A stretch of DNA of 64,000 nt from Devosia sp. GTDB taxonomy: Bacteria; Pseudomonadota; Alphaproteobacteria; Rhizobiales; Devosiaceae. The stretch is from the NCBI GenBank assembly GCA_016713105.1, contig JADJPS010000001.1, positions 248,001 through 312,000 on the forward strand, written 5' to 3'. Within the stretch, counting starts at the first letter, position 1. Each line of letters begins with the position of its first letter. The notes beneath the pieces were generated by a model. It had not been told where the DNA came from. It saw only the letters and a program-made list of their open reading frames with translations, and ran no database searches. This document shows, in pieces, positions 25,456-34,857 of this stretch. The translations under genes and the position numbers were made by a program.

Positions 25456-26510
25456 ATGGCCACCACTCTCGCCGACCTCGATACCCCGCCGTCCTGATCG
25501 ACATCGATCGGGTGGAGGCCAACCTCGGCCGCGCGCAGGCGCATGCCGACCAGCACGGCTACCGGCTGCGCCCGCACATCAAGACCCACAAGCTGCCCCG
25601 ATTTGCGCGGCGTCAGGTCGAACTGGGCGCCGTGGGCATCACGGTGCAGAAGCTGGGCGAGGCCGAGGTGATGGCCGATGGCGGCCTTGCCGACATCTTC
25701 CTTCCCTACAACATCGTCGGCAGCCGCAAGCTCGCCCGCCTCAAGGCGCTCAACGAGCGGGTCACCCTGTCGGTCACTGCCGACAGCCCCGATACCGTCG
25801 CCGGCTATGCTGCGACCTTCTCGGCCGACCGACCCCTCACCGTCCTGGTCGAATGCGACACCGGCGGCGGCCGCTGCGGCGTTCAGACCTCGGCCCAGGC
25901 CCTGGCCCTGGCGCGCCAGATCGCGCTCGCCCGGGGCTGCGCTTCGGTGGACTGATGACCTATCCGCCTTTGCACGGCCTGGAGAAATCCAACGGCTGGC
26001 TGTCGGAGGCACTTTGCCCTGTTCGCAGCCGCCGGCATCGCCGTCGATCGGGTCTCGGGCGGCAACAGCCCCGACATGTGGGCCCCCGGCGGCGGCCCGG
26101 TGACCGAGCGCCGGCCCGGCACCTACATCTACTACGACCGCTTCCAGGTGAGGGAGCACGCGGCGAGCCTTGATGACTGCGCGCTCACCATCCTCGCCAC
26201 CGTCGTCAGCCGGCCGACCGCGACGCGCGTGGTGCTCGACACCGGCTCCAAGTCGCTGACCTCCGACCTGCTCGGCATGGAGGGCTTCGGCCTTGTCATG
26301 GGCACCGAACTGACCATCAAGGCGCTCTCGGAGGAGCACGGGGTCATCGAGATGCCGGTCGCCTCGGACTGGCCCCGGATCGGTGAGCGGCTGCGCATCA
26401 TTCCCAACCACGCCTGCGTCATCTCCAACCTGTTCGACAAGGTGCACCTCGTATCCGGCGACGCAGTGGTCGATTCCGTGCCTGTTGCCGCCCGCGGCCG
26501 AGTCGACTAG
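25456..26510 (+). pseudogene. D-threonine aldolase / D-serine dehydratase-like PLP enzyme, three frameshifts
   Basis: A fold-type III PLP enzyme of about 350 residues when repaired. The N-terminal barrel has PHIKTHKLP with the PLP Lys, VECDTGGGRCG, and GGNSPDMW. The C-terminal DSD1 domain keeps the metal-binding NHAC motif (IIPNHACVISNLFDKVHLV). Three single-base indels split it: a missing C near 25489 (DTP-AVLIDID), a missing G near 25945 (ARG-LRFGGLM) and an extra T near 26015 (SEAL-ALFAAAG). It is expected to retro-aldol cleave D-threonine or D-3-hydroxyamino acids, or to deaminate D-serine. Three compensable indels in one gene suggest poor read support here rather than old decay, since the rest is well conserved. 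Confidence 0.8.
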
Positions 26511-26539
26511 GACTACGCCCACACGGGAGTGGTATTAGA

Positions 26540-28489
26540 ATGGTTGCTGATTGGTATGAAGGCGTTTCGCTCTCCAGCGAGTGGCAGCCGGCGACCGAAG
26601 CCGCCGGTGCATCCTACCGGCTCTTCGTCACCAATCGTGGGCCGGCGCCGCTGGCGGGCTTCCGGATCGGGTTCTCCGGCCCCGCCCGCGTCAGCGACAA
26701 TGCCGCCCTGGTCGGCGGAAGCGTGGTCGCCCGCCTCTCGAACTACTGCGAGATCGCGCCCGCTGCTGGTTTCGTCCTCGCCCCTGGCGCGACCTGGGCG
26801 ATTGAGATCAAGGCACTCGACTACCCGATCCGGCACTGGACCGACGGTGCCGTCACGGGCTTCCTGATCCTTGCCGATGGCAGCACCGGCGCCTTGCGGA
26901 CCGAACCGACCCGGCTCGCCGGCAGCGACGCCGTGCGTCGCAAGGGGACCATGCACTTCCCCGTACCCGAACATCCCCCGGTGCCGGTTTCGGTCATTCC
27001 CTGGCCGCGTCACGTTGCGGTCTCCGGCCGTCGCACCGTCCCTCCGGGTCTCGCCATCGGTGGCACGTCGCCGCTGGCGGAGGCGGCGGCCGACGCCTTT
27101 GCGCTGCTGACTGCCCGGCTGTTTCCCGGCGAGGGCATCGTCCGACCGGCCCACCAGGGCGGCTATCGCGTCGACCTCGTTTCCGGCACCGGCGGCGGTG
27201 AGGCCTATGCCATCGACTTCGCCCCCGACCACGCCACCGTCACCGCGGCAACCGAGGCCGGCTTCCTCTACGGCCTCGTGACGCTGGGACAGATCCTGCG
27301 CGGCGCCCGCCTGCACCTGCGCCAGTTCAGTTTCCCCACCGCCGGCCGCATCGAGGATGCGCCCAGGATGGGCTGGCGCGGCTGCCACCTCGACGTTGCC
27401 CGCCGCTTCTATGGCCGCGACGAGGTCGAGCACTTCCTCGCCATTCTCGCCTGGAACAAGCTCAACGTGCTGCACTGGCATCTCAGCGACGACGAGGCGT
27501 GGCGGGTCGAGATCGACGCCTATCCGCAACTCACCGGGAGGGCCGCCTGGAGCGGCCATGGCCTGACGCTGCCACCGCTGCTCGGGGCTGGGCCGGAACG
27601 CTCGGGCGGGTACTACACCAGGCAGGACGTCCGTGCCGTGGTCGCGCTCGCTGCACGTTTCGGCATCGATGTCGTCCCCGAGATCGACATGCCAGGTCAC
27701 TGCTACGCCCTGCTCGCGGCCCTTCCGGCGCTCCGCGACCCCGGCGAGAACGGCCTCTATCACTCCATCCAGAGCTTCCCCAACAACTGCCTCAACCCCG
27801 GTGTCGAGACTGTCTACGGCGCCGTCGAGACGATCCTGGGGGAGATGCTCGAGCTCTTTCCCTCACGCTACTTCCACGTCGGCGCCGACGAGGTGCCGGA
27901 GGATGCCTGGCAGACATCCCCGGTCGCCCGCGCCCTCGGCGAGCGCCTCGGCGTCAGTGGTGCCGCCGCGCTGCAGGCACATTTCCTCCGTCGCCTGCAG
28001 GCCTTTCTCACCGCCAACGGCCGTGTCACCGGCGCCTGGGAGGAGGCCTCGCATGGCGGCGGCATCGATCGCGACAACTGCTACCTCGTCGGCTGGCGTT
28101 CAGCCGCCACCAGCCGCGAACTCGCCGCTGCGGGCTACAGCGTCGTCGTCGCGCCGGGCGAGGCCTACTATCTCGACATGGCCAACTCGGCCGACTGGCA
28201 CGAGTGCGGCGCGGCCTGGGCCGGGTTCTCCTCACCCGAGGCCACCTACCGCTTCGAGCCCACCGCCGGCTGGAGCGCTGTGGAAGAGCAGCACCTGCGC
28301 GGCGTCCAGGCCTGCATCTGGTCGGAGCCGATGACCGATCGCGCCGTGTTCGACCGGCTGGTCTTTCCCCGCCTCTCGGCCATTGCCGAGACCGGCTGGA
28401 GCCGCGACCGGGACTATGCCCGCTTTGCCGCGCTGGCGGGCCTGATGCCCAATCTCTATGGTCAGCGCGAACCGGCGGGGGGCCACTGA
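26540..28489 (+). CDS. GH20 beta-N-acetylhexosaminidase
   Basis: A 649-residue glycoside hydrolase removing terminal GlcNAc or GalNAc by substrate-assisted catalysis. A carbohydrate-binding-like beta domain (residues 1-145) precedes the GH20 N-terminal domain and the catalytic barrel, which starts at GRIEDAPRMGWRGCHLDVAR. The catalytic pair is Asp450-Glu451 in HVGADEVPEDAW; HWHLSDDEAWR and EIDMPGHCYALL are also present. There is no obvious signal peptide, so it is probably cytosolic and acts on imported oligosaccharides. It feeds the same amino-sugar pool as the nanE/nanK genes. The next gene starts directly after the stop. Confidence 0.93.
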   Translation: MVADWYEGVSLSSEWQPATEAAGASYRLFVTNRGPAPLAGFRIGFSGPARVSDNAALVGGSVVARLSNYCEIAPAAGFVLAPGATWAIEIKALDYPIRHWTDGAVTGFLILADGSTGALRTEPTRLAGSDAVRRKGTMHFPVPEHPPVPVSVIPWPRHVAVSGRRTVPPGLAIGGTSPLAEAAADAFALLTARLFPGEGIVRPAHQGGYRVDLVSGTGGGEAYAIDFAPDHATVTAATEAGFLYGLVTLGQILRGARLHLRQFSFPTAGRIEDAPRMGWRGCHLDVARRFYGRDEVEHFLAILAWNKLNVLHWHLSDDEAWRVEIDAYPQLTGRAAWSGHGLTLPPLLGAGPERSGGYYTRQDVRAVVALAARFGIDVVPEIDMPGHCYALLAALPALRDPGENGLYHSIQSFPNNCLNPGVETVYGAVETILGEMLELFPSRYFHVGADEVPEDAWQTSPVARALGERLGVSGAAALQAHFLRRLQAFLTANGRVTGAWEEASHGGGIDRDNCYLVGWRSAATSRELAAAGYSVVVAPGEAYYLDMANSADWHECGAAWAGFSSPEATYRFEPTAGWSAVEEQHLRGVQACIWSEPMTDRAVFDRLVFPRLSAIAETGWSRDRDYARFAALAGLMPNLYGQREPAGGH

Positions 28490-28990
28490 ATGGGCGATAT
28501 CGGCGATCTGCTGGTCCGGCTCTACGACCTTCCCCAGGACCCCGGGCTGGAGAGGCTCGCTGCGGCCGGCATCGAGGTCAGGCGTGCCCTGCCGCCCGAG
28601 CGCCTGATCGTGCTCGACTGGGTGACGCGGCACTTCGGCAGCATGTGGGCGGCGGAGGTCGAAATGAGCTTCAGCCAGCATCCGGTCACCATCTGGCTTG
28701 CCGTGCGCGACGGAACGCTGTTCGGCTTTGCCTGCCACGACGCGACTGCGAAGGGCTTCTTCGGCCCGACCGGCGTCGACGAGGCGGCGCGCGGGCAGGG
28801 CATCGGCGAGGCCCTGCTCTTTGCTGCCCTGCGCGGCATGCGCGAGGCGGGCTATGCCTATGCTGTCATCGGCGATCCCGGCCCGGTCGAGTTCTATCGC
28901 AAGCGCCTTGATGCATCCGTTATCCCGAAGTCGAAGCCGGGGCTCTACCGGGGTATGCTGCGCCCGCGGGCCGAGGATGGAGCAAACTAG
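28490..28990 (+). CDS. GNAT-family N-acetyltransferase
   Basis: A 166-residue GCN5-related acetyltransferase. The acetyl-CoA-binding motif A is GVDEAARGQGIGEALLFAAL (residues about 97-116), preceded by the beta-4 strand and followed by YAVIGDPGPVEFYRK. The ATG at 28490 abuts the hexosaminidase stop, so the two are cotranscribed. The acceptor could be an amino sugar, given the neighbour, but the sequence does not prove it. Confidence 0.85.
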   Translation: MGDIGDLLVRLYDLPQDPGLERLAAAGIEVRRALPPERLIVLDWVTRHFGSMWAAEVEMSFSQHPVTIWLAVRDGTLFGFACHDATAKGFFGPTGVDEAARGQGIGEALLFAALRGMREAGYAYAVIGDPGPVEFYRKRLDASVIPKSKPGLYRGMLRPRAEDGAN

Positions 28991-29111
28991 GCTAACGCTC
29001 TCTTTACCGTGTCGCCCTAGTCTTGGTCGGGTTGCTGACTAGCGTCAGGCGACTGAGCGCGGGTGGCGGAGCCTGTGGTCCGGCCGCCGCCCCAATGGAC
29101 AGTCCACCATC

Positions 29112-30932
29112 TTGCCCAAGCGCGGTATTGCAGATCGGGTTGCAGCGACAGAGTCGACGGAGGTTCCCACCGACGACGCATCGGCCGCCGATCTGCGACG
29201 CCAGCTGCAGGTCGCGCGCAGCCGCCTCCATACCCAGCAGGTGCGACAGCGCGCCATCCTCGAGAACCTCGCCCACGGCCTGTCCCTGTATGACAGGCAG
29301 GGCCGGCTGGTGCTGTGCAACCAGCAGTTTCTCGACATCTATCGCCTGCCGCCCGCGCTGGGCCGGCGCGGCACCACCTTCCGGCGCATCCTCGAGGCGC
29401 GGGTGGCCGGCAACACCCATGTCGGCGCCGATGGTCAGACCTATGTCGCCGACCGGCTCGGCGCAGTGAGCGAGCACCGCCCGCTGGGCGGCATACACCG
29501 GCTCAATTCCGGCCAGGTCATCTCGATGACGCACCAGCCGATGGCCGATGGCGGCTGGGTTTCGACCCACAAGGATGTCACCGAGCTGTTCAACATGCAG
29601 GCCGAGCTGACCCATCTCGCCTATCACGACCCGCTCACCGGCCTGCCCAACCGCACCCTGTTCTACCAGCGCGTCAATCGCGCCTTCGATACGATCGGGG
29701 ACGGTGGTCCCTTCGCCGTGCTCTGCCTCGATCTGGATGGCTTCAAGCCGATCAACGATACCCTCGGCCATGCCACCGGCGATGCGCTGCTGCGCCAGTT
29801 CGCCGGACGGATCGCGCGGGTGCTCGGGCCGGACGATACCACCGCGCGCATGGGCGGCGACGAGTTCGCCGTGCTGCACGCCGGCGGCGACGAGGCAAGT
29901 GCGCGGGCCCTCGCCGCCCGCATCGCCGAGGCCAGCCACGCCCCCTTCGACTTCGACGGTGAAGTGGTCAGCGTCTCGGTCGGCATCGGCATTGCCTGCG
30001 CGCCCACCGACGGCGGCGATATCGACGAGCTGCTGCATTCGGCCGATCTCGCCCTCTACGCCGCCAAGCGCGAGAAGCGCGGCGGCATCCGGGCCTACGA
30101 GCACGAGATGGACCGCGCCATCGAGGCGCGCCGCCGCACCGAGCACGATCTGCGCCGGGCCTTCGAGAATGGCGAGTTCGAGCTGTTCTACCAGCCGATC
30201 CTGAACCTGCGCACCCAGGCCTTTTCCGGTTTCGAGGCGCTGATCCGCTGGCGGCACCCGGAACGCGGCCTGATCTCGCCAGCCGAATTCATCCCGGTGG
30301 CGGAGGAGATGGGGCTGATCGTCGGCATCGGCGAGTGGGCCTTCCGCGAGGCCTTCGCCGAGGCCGCACGCTGGCCCGCCGAACTGCGCGTGGCGGTCAA
30401 TGTCTCCTCCATCCAGTTGCGGCGCGGCAATCTGGTCGCCGCGGTAATGAACGCGCTCGCCGCCTCCGGCCTCGCCCACGGTCGCGCCGAGATCGAGATC
30501 ACCGAGTCGGTGTTCCTCGAGCAGTCGGAGCAGAGCCTCCAGACCTTGCGCCAGTTGCGTGCGCTGGGGGTGCGGATCGCCCTTGACGATTTTGGCACCG
30601 GCTATTCGGCGCTGAGCTACCTGCTGGCCTTTCCCTTCGACAAGATCAAGATCGACGGCGCTTTCGTCCGGGCCCTCAGCGATGCGCAGCACGCTCAGGC
30701 CATCGTTGCCGCGGTCGCCGATATCGGCGCCAAGATGCAGATGGCGACCACCGCCGAGGGTATCGAGACCGCCGAACAGCTGCGGTCGGTCCATCTTGCC
30801 GGCTACACGGAGGCCCAGGGCTACCTCATCGCTCGTCCGATGCCGCGCGAGCAGGTGCGCCGCCTCCTCAACGCCGCCTACGACACCATGCCCAGCGATC
30901 CGCTCGAGGACGCGCAACGTGCCGTCGGCTGA
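29112..30932 (+). CDS. PAS-GGDEF-EAL cyclic-di-GMP signalling protein
   Basis: A 606-residue soluble protein. A short coiled N-terminus (LRRQLQVARSRLHTQQVRQR) leads into a PAS-like domain (residues about 55-165), then GGDEF at 248-252 (canonical motif, no RxxD inhibitory site) and EAL at 375-377 within FSGFEALIRW. Downstream ALDDFGTGYSALSYL and FDKIKIDGAFV show an intact phosphodiesterase core. It may make or break c-di-GMP; with both motifs conserved the net activity cannot be predicted. The start is TTG at 29112, because there is no in-frame ATG before the PAS domain. The 121-base gap upstream shows no recognisable operator. The mannosyltransferase gene overlaps its 3' end. Confidence 0.9.
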   Translation: MPKRGIADRVAATESTEVPTDDASAADLRRQLQVARSRLHTQQVRQRAILENLAHGLSLYDRQGRLVLCNQQFLDIYRLPPALGRRGTTFRRILEARVAGNTHVGADGQTYVADRLGAVSEHRPLGGIHRLNSGQVISMTHQPMADGGWVSTHKDVTELFNMQAELTHLAYHDPLTGLPNRTLFYQRVNRAFDTIGDGGPFAVLCLDLDGFKPINDTLGHATGDALLRQFAGRIARVLGPDDTTARMGGDEFAVLHAGGDEASARALAARIAEASHAPFDFDGEVVSVSVGIGIACAPTDGGDIDELLHSADLALYAAKREKRGGIRAYEHEMDRAIEARRRTEHDLRRAFENGEFELFYQPILNLRTQAFSGFEALIRWRHPERGLISPAEFIPVAEEMGLIVGIGEWAFREAFAEAARWPAELRVAVNVSSIQLRRGNLVAAVMNALAASGLAHGRAEIEITESVFLEQSEQSLQTLRQLRALGVRIALDDFGTGYSALSYLLAFPFDKIKIDGAFVRALSDAQHAQAIVAAVADIGAKMQMATTAEGIETAEQLRSVHLAGYTEAQGYLIARPMPREQVRRLLNAAYDTMPSDPLEDAQRAVG

Positions 30933-32083
30933 GCTCGGGCTCCCCGATCCCGGTCCTTCAACTCCGGCAGGAAGCCTCGAGGGCGGTGCCCGAGGCTGGT
31001 CGTTTGCCGGGATGCTGGCTCTCGGCCTGCTTCTGGGCGGGCTGCTGCTGCGATTCCTCGCCCACCTGCAGACCGGCGGCCAGCCGACACTTGCGGCCTA
31101 TGCCGAGGCGATGTGCCGTTGGGATTGCCTGTGGTACGTCGGGATTGCGGACTTCGGCTACGATCCGCACCCCAATCACGAGGGGCAGGCTGCCTGGGCC
31201 TTCTTCCCGATGCTGCCCCTGCTGCTTGGCCTGGCCCAGCGGCTGAGCGGGATCTTGGCACCCCTCAGCCATGCTGGCCGGGGCAGTCGCCATCTGGCGG
31301 CGGCAGTAGCCGCCTGGCCGCTCTTTGCCGGCAGCCGCCGCGCCTACGTGGTCGGCACGGCGCTGCTGCTGGTCGGTCCGGGGGCCGTCTACTTCACCAC
31401 CGGCTACTCCGAAAGCCTGTTCGTGCTGTTCACGGTGTTGGCTTCGCCGCGCTGCGGCGCGGTGACTATGCGGCGGCGGTCTCGCGACGGCCTGCCTCTC
31501 CGCCACCCGGCTGGTGGGGGTGGCGATGGTCCTCGTCATCGTGCTTCACGCCGTGCTGGTACAGCGCGGCGCCGGCCGCGGCTGGCGAGAGCTGCCGATG
31601 GCCCTCGCCCAGGATGGAAGGCTGCTCTTCGGCATCGCGCTCGCCCCGCTGGGGCTCTTCGCCTACATGGCCTGGCTCTACCTCGGCGTCGGCGATGCCC
31701 TTGCCTTCATGCGGGCCCAGGAGGCGTGGGGCCGCTACCTCGACTGGCCCTGGCTGCAATTGTGGGAAGGGCTGACCTCGAGCTTTCTCGCCTATGTCAT
31801 CTGGTCGATCAGCGCGATCGTCGGCCTGCTGCTGGTGGCGCTGCTGCTGGCCCGCCGCCGCTTCGGCGAGGGGCTCTACTGCGGCCTGGGCCTGGTCATT
31901 CCGCTGGCCAGCGGCGTCCTTTCGATGCCGCGCTTCATCGCCGGACAGTTCCCCTTCTGCCTGCTGATCGCGCAGATGGTGTCCGGGCGGCTCTGGCTCG
32001 CCGCGCTGGCTGTGCTCGCGGTCACGGTGCTCGGCTATCTCGCTGCGGTCGGCTGGCTCTCCGATATCAGCTATCTGACATGA
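30919..32083 (+). pseudogene. PIG-V-like membrane mannosyltransferase, two frameshifts
   Basis: A multi-pass inner-membrane protein of about 388 residues when repaired, with the family's WDCLWYVGIADFGYD and AAWAFFPMLPLLLGLAQ blocks near the N-terminus. These are the catalytic-loop region of GT-C mannosyltransferases that use lipid-linked mannose. It starts at a GTG (30919) overlapping the GGDEF-EAL gene by 14 bases. The frame is lost near 31440 (a G is missing in TTGGCTTC), runs as GFAALRRGDYAAAVS for about 45 bases, and shifts again near 31485 before RLVGVAMVLVIVLHAVL. The last frame is open to 32083. It is coupled (ATGA) to the small gene that follows. Confidence 0.75.
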
Positions 32084-32694
32084 GCCGCATTCGCCTCACC
32101 CGCTGGCACTGGGGCGCAGTGCTGTTGCTGCTCGCCGAACTTGCCGTTGCGGCACTGGTCCTCGTGCCCCGACCGAGCGCCGCCTATCGCGCACAGTTCA
32201 TCGACCGCGTGGATTGCTGGCACGCGGAGCAGGGCGGCAGCTACCACCTCGGCGACACGGTGCATCCCCGCTTCGACACGCCGGAGGCGGGTCCGGACGG
32301 CATCTTCGCCTGCGGCTGGCTCACCCTCGATGATGGCGCCTGGAGCCTTGGCGGCGCCGCCCACCTCTACTTCCGCCTGCCGCCGGAGAGCGGCCAGTTG
32401 CGGCTCGAACTCGTCGTCCGTGCGCTGGTCTCGCCCAGCCATCCGGTCCAGCGCATCGAACTCGAAGCCGATGGTGTCGCCCTGCCGACCCTGCGTCTCA
32501 CCAGTCGTGAATTCCTCGACCTGGCTGTCGACATGCCCGCCGAGGTGGTCGGCGATGGGAGCCTCGACCTGAAGCTGCGTTTCCCCGATGCCGTCAGTCC
32601 TCGGCGCATTGGCGCCGGCAGCCATCGTGGCGCGCTGGCACTCTTCGTGCAGTCGGTGACGCTCTCGCCGCAGGCGCCGCCATCGCCGAAATGA
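32080..32694 (+). CDS. hypothetical membrane-anchored protein of 204 residues
   Basis: I do not recognise this family. It has an N-terminal signal anchor (residues about 10-30, WGAVLLLLAELAVAALVLV), then a mainly beta-rich domain with two Cys (DCWHAEQ, FACGWL) that could form a periplasmic disulfide. The ATG overlaps the mannosyltransferase stop, so the two are cotranscribed and may work together at the membrane, for example in glycan modification. A strong hairpin follows the stop. Confidence 0.7.
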   Translation: MSRIRLTRWHWGAVLLLLAELAVAALVLVPRPSAAYRAQFIDRVDCWHAEQGGSYHLGDTVHPRFDTPEAGPDGIFACGWLTLDDGAWSLGGAAHLYFRLPPESGQLRLELVVRALVSPSHPVQRIELEADGVALPTLRLTSREFLDLAVDMPAEVVGDGSLDLKLRFPDAVSPRRIGAGSHRGALALFVQSVTLSPQAPPSPK

Positions 32695-32696
32695 GA

Positions 32697-32718
32697 GAGG
32701 CGGGGTCGCCCCCGCCTC
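32697..32718. terminator. hairpin between convergent genes
   Basis: GAGGCGGGG (32697-32705) and CCCCGCCTC (32710-32718) form a perfect nine-base stem with a four-base loop. It lies between the stop at 32694 and the convergent stop at 32744. There is no U-run on either side, so termination would be atypical. Confidence 0.5.
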
Positions 32719-32743
32719 CCACAGAACCATCGTGAATGGAATC

Positions 32744-33718
32744 TCAGAGCTTGTCGGTGATCGCCGTGCTGTAGGCGCCCGAAGGCTGGTTCTGGATGAT
32801 CTTCTGGTCCAGCAGCGCCTTCTCGGTGCGGTTGTAGGCGTCCATGTCGAGCTTGAAGTCGTTGGCGTCGACCAGCTTGGCGACTTCACCCATCATGTAC
32901 TGCTGGTGGGCGAGGGTCTGCGCGCCGGACTCATCATTGTCGATGACGATCTGGGCCGCCTCGTCGGGATGCTCGATCGCATACTGCCAGCCCTTCTGCG
33001 AGGCGCGGACGAAGCGCACCATCTTGTCGGCGAAGGCCGGGTCGGCCAGCTTGTCTTCCATGGCGTAGAGGCCATCCTCAAGCAGGTCGTTGCCGAGGTC
33101 GGTGTAGTTGAAGATCACCAGCTTGTCGGTGGTGAAGCCGGCATCGATCGCCTGGCCGAGTTCGTTGTAGGTCATCACCGAGATGCAGTCGGCCTGCTTC
33201 TGGATCAGCGGCTGTACGTCGAAGCTCTGCTTGAGGACGTTGACGCCATCGGCGCCGCCCTCGGTCGGGATGCCGAGCTTGTTCATCCATGCATAGAACG
33301 GATACTCGTTGCCGAAGAACCAGACGCCGAGGGTGTGGCCCTTGAAGTCGGCCTCGGACTGCACCGGGCCGTCCTTGGGGCAGATCATCAGGAGGCCCGA
33401 CTTCTTGTAGGGCTGTGCGATGTTGACCAGCCCCACGCCCTGCTCGCGGGCGGCAAGCGCGCCACCCATCCAGGCGACGATCACGTCGGCGCCGCCGCCG
33501 GCGATCACCTGTTCGGGAGCGCTGTCGGGACCGCCCGGCTTGATCGTGATGTCGATGCCTTCTTCGGTGTAGAAGCCCTTGTCCTTGGCGACGAAGTAGC
33601 CGGCAAACTGCGCCTGCGCCACCCACTTGAGCTGCAGTGTCACCGGATCGGCCGCAAAGCTGGCCGAGGCGCCGAGCGCGACCGCGCCGGCCACCAGGCC
33701 CATGAGAAGTTTCTTCAT
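32744..33718 (-). CDS. NMT1/THI5-like ABC substrate-binding protein, probably for pyrimidines
   Basis: A 324-residue periplasmic binding protein. The signal peptide MKKLLMGLVAGAVALGASAS ends at FAA-DPV. The mature start VTLQLKWVAQAQFAGYFVAKDKGFY is characteristic of the NMT1/THI5/SsuA family that binds thiamine precursors, riboflavin, taurine or pyrimidines. It is the last gene of a five-gene minus-strand operon (hydA, ATPase, two permeases, this gene). The hydantoinase at its head argues for a pyrimidine, dihydropyrimidine or hydantoin ligand; this is inference from context. Confidence 0.88.
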   Translation of the reverse strand: MKKLLMGLVAGAVALGASASFAADPVTLQLKWVAQAQFAGYFVAKDKGFYTEEGIDITIKPGGPDSAPEQVIAGGGADVIVAWMGGALAAREQGVGLVNIAQPYKKSGLLMICPKDGPVQSEADFKGHTLGVWFFGNEYPFYAWMNKLGIPTEGGADGVNVLKQSFDVQPLIQKQADCISVMTYNELGQAIDAGFTTDKLVIFNYTDLGNDLLEDGLYAMEDKLADPAFADKMVRFVRASQKGWQYAIEHPDEAAQIVIDNDESGAQTLAHQQYMMGEVAKLVDANDFKLDMDAYNRTEKALLDQKIIQNQPSGAYSTAITDKL

Positions 33719-33741
33719 GCTCTCGTTTCCCTTTTCCCCTG

Positions 33742-34857
33742 TTACGCCCGTCCACCACGGACAGACGGATGCCAGAAGGTGACGGCCCGCTCGACGAGCG
33801 CCACCACCCAGTAGAAGACAGAGCCCGCCAGCGCCGCAACGGCGATCTCTGCCCAGACCAGCTCGACATTGAGCTTGCCGATCTCCGAAGAGATGCGGAA
33901 ACCCATGCCGACGATGGGCGTTCCGAAGAATTCAGCCACGATTGCGCCGATCAGCGCCAGAGTCGAGTTGATCTTCAAGGCGTTGAAGACGAACGGCGCC
34001 GCCGCCGGCAGGCGCAGCGTGAACAGCGTCTGCCAGTAGCCCGAGGCATAGGTGCGCATCAGGTCGCGTTCCATCCGGCCCGCGGCATTGAGCCCGGCCA
34101 CCGTGTTCACCAGCATCGGAAAGAACGTCATGATCACGACGACGGCGGCCTTGGAGGGCCAGTCGAAGCCGAACCACATCACCATGATCGGCGCGATGCC
34201 GATCAGCGGCAGTGCCGAGATGAAGTTGCCGAGCGGCAGCAGTCCGCGCTTGAGGAACGGCGAGCGATCGACGGCGATGGCGATGGCGAAGCCGGCACCG
34301 CAGCCCATGACGTAGCCCGACAGCACGGACTTGACGAAGGTTTGCTGGAGGTCCGCCGCGATCTTGCCCATGTTGTCGATCAGGCTGGCGCCGATGCCTG
34401 ACGGAGACGGCAGCAGCACCCGTGGCACATTGGCGCCCCGCGTGATCGTCTCCCAGGCCACGAGGATGGCGATGCCGAAGATCACCGGGATCACCACGCC
34501 GGTCAGTTCCGCCGCCTGGCCCCTCGCGATCGCCTGGGACAGGCGCTCGGCGAACAGCCACGCCAACATCCAGCTCGAGGCCAGCGCGAACCAGTAACCC
34601 GCCCCGGCCTGCTGGATGGTGTCGAGGGCACCGACCAGCGCCACCGCGCCCAGCGCCGCCAGCGCGGCATCGAGCCAGAGGCTGAACTGCACCCGGAATC
34701 GCGCGGCGCTCGCCACCGCGAGGGCGAGGTAGGCTGCCGCGAGCGGGAACTCCCAGACGGCGATCGGAGCCCCCTCGGTCGAGGCAAAGGTGAACACCAG
34801 GCCGATGGCGGCAAGGCCCGCGCCGGCCGCGGCGAGGATACGCTGCAACAGGCTCAT
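33742..34857 (-). CDS. ABC transporter permease, SsuC type, with extended N-terminal membrane region
   Basis: A 371-residue inner-membrane protein. Four extra hydrophobic segments (residues 1-120) precede the usual SsuC-like permease core, which begins near VIPVIFGIAILVAWETI. The BPD transporter motif lies around LNAAGRMERDLMRTYASG, and the C-terminus ends in FWHPSVRG. I chose the ATG at 34857, which overlaps the stop of the next permease (ATGGGCGC/TCATGG junction), over the long upstream extension. Two unequal permeases suggest a heterodimeric importer. The extra N-terminal helices are the odd feature. Confidence 0.87.
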   Translation of the reverse strand: MSLLQRILAAAGAGLAAIGLVFTFASTEGAPIAVWEFPLAAAYLALAVASAARFRVQFSLWLDAALAALGAVALVGALDTIQQAGAGYWFALASSWMLAWLFAERLSQAIARGQAAELTGVVIPVIFGIAILVAWETITRGANVPRVLLPSPSGIGASLIDNMGKIAADLQQTFVKSVLSGYVMGCGAGFAIAIAVDRSPFLKRGLLPLGNFISALPLIGIAPIMVMWFGFDWPSKAAVVVIMTFFPMLVNTVAGLNAAGRMERDLMRTYASGYWQTLFTLRLPAAAPFVFNALKINSTLALIGAIVAEFFGTPIVGMGFRISSEIGKLNVELVWAEIAVAALAGSVFYWVVALVERAVTFWHPSVRGGRA

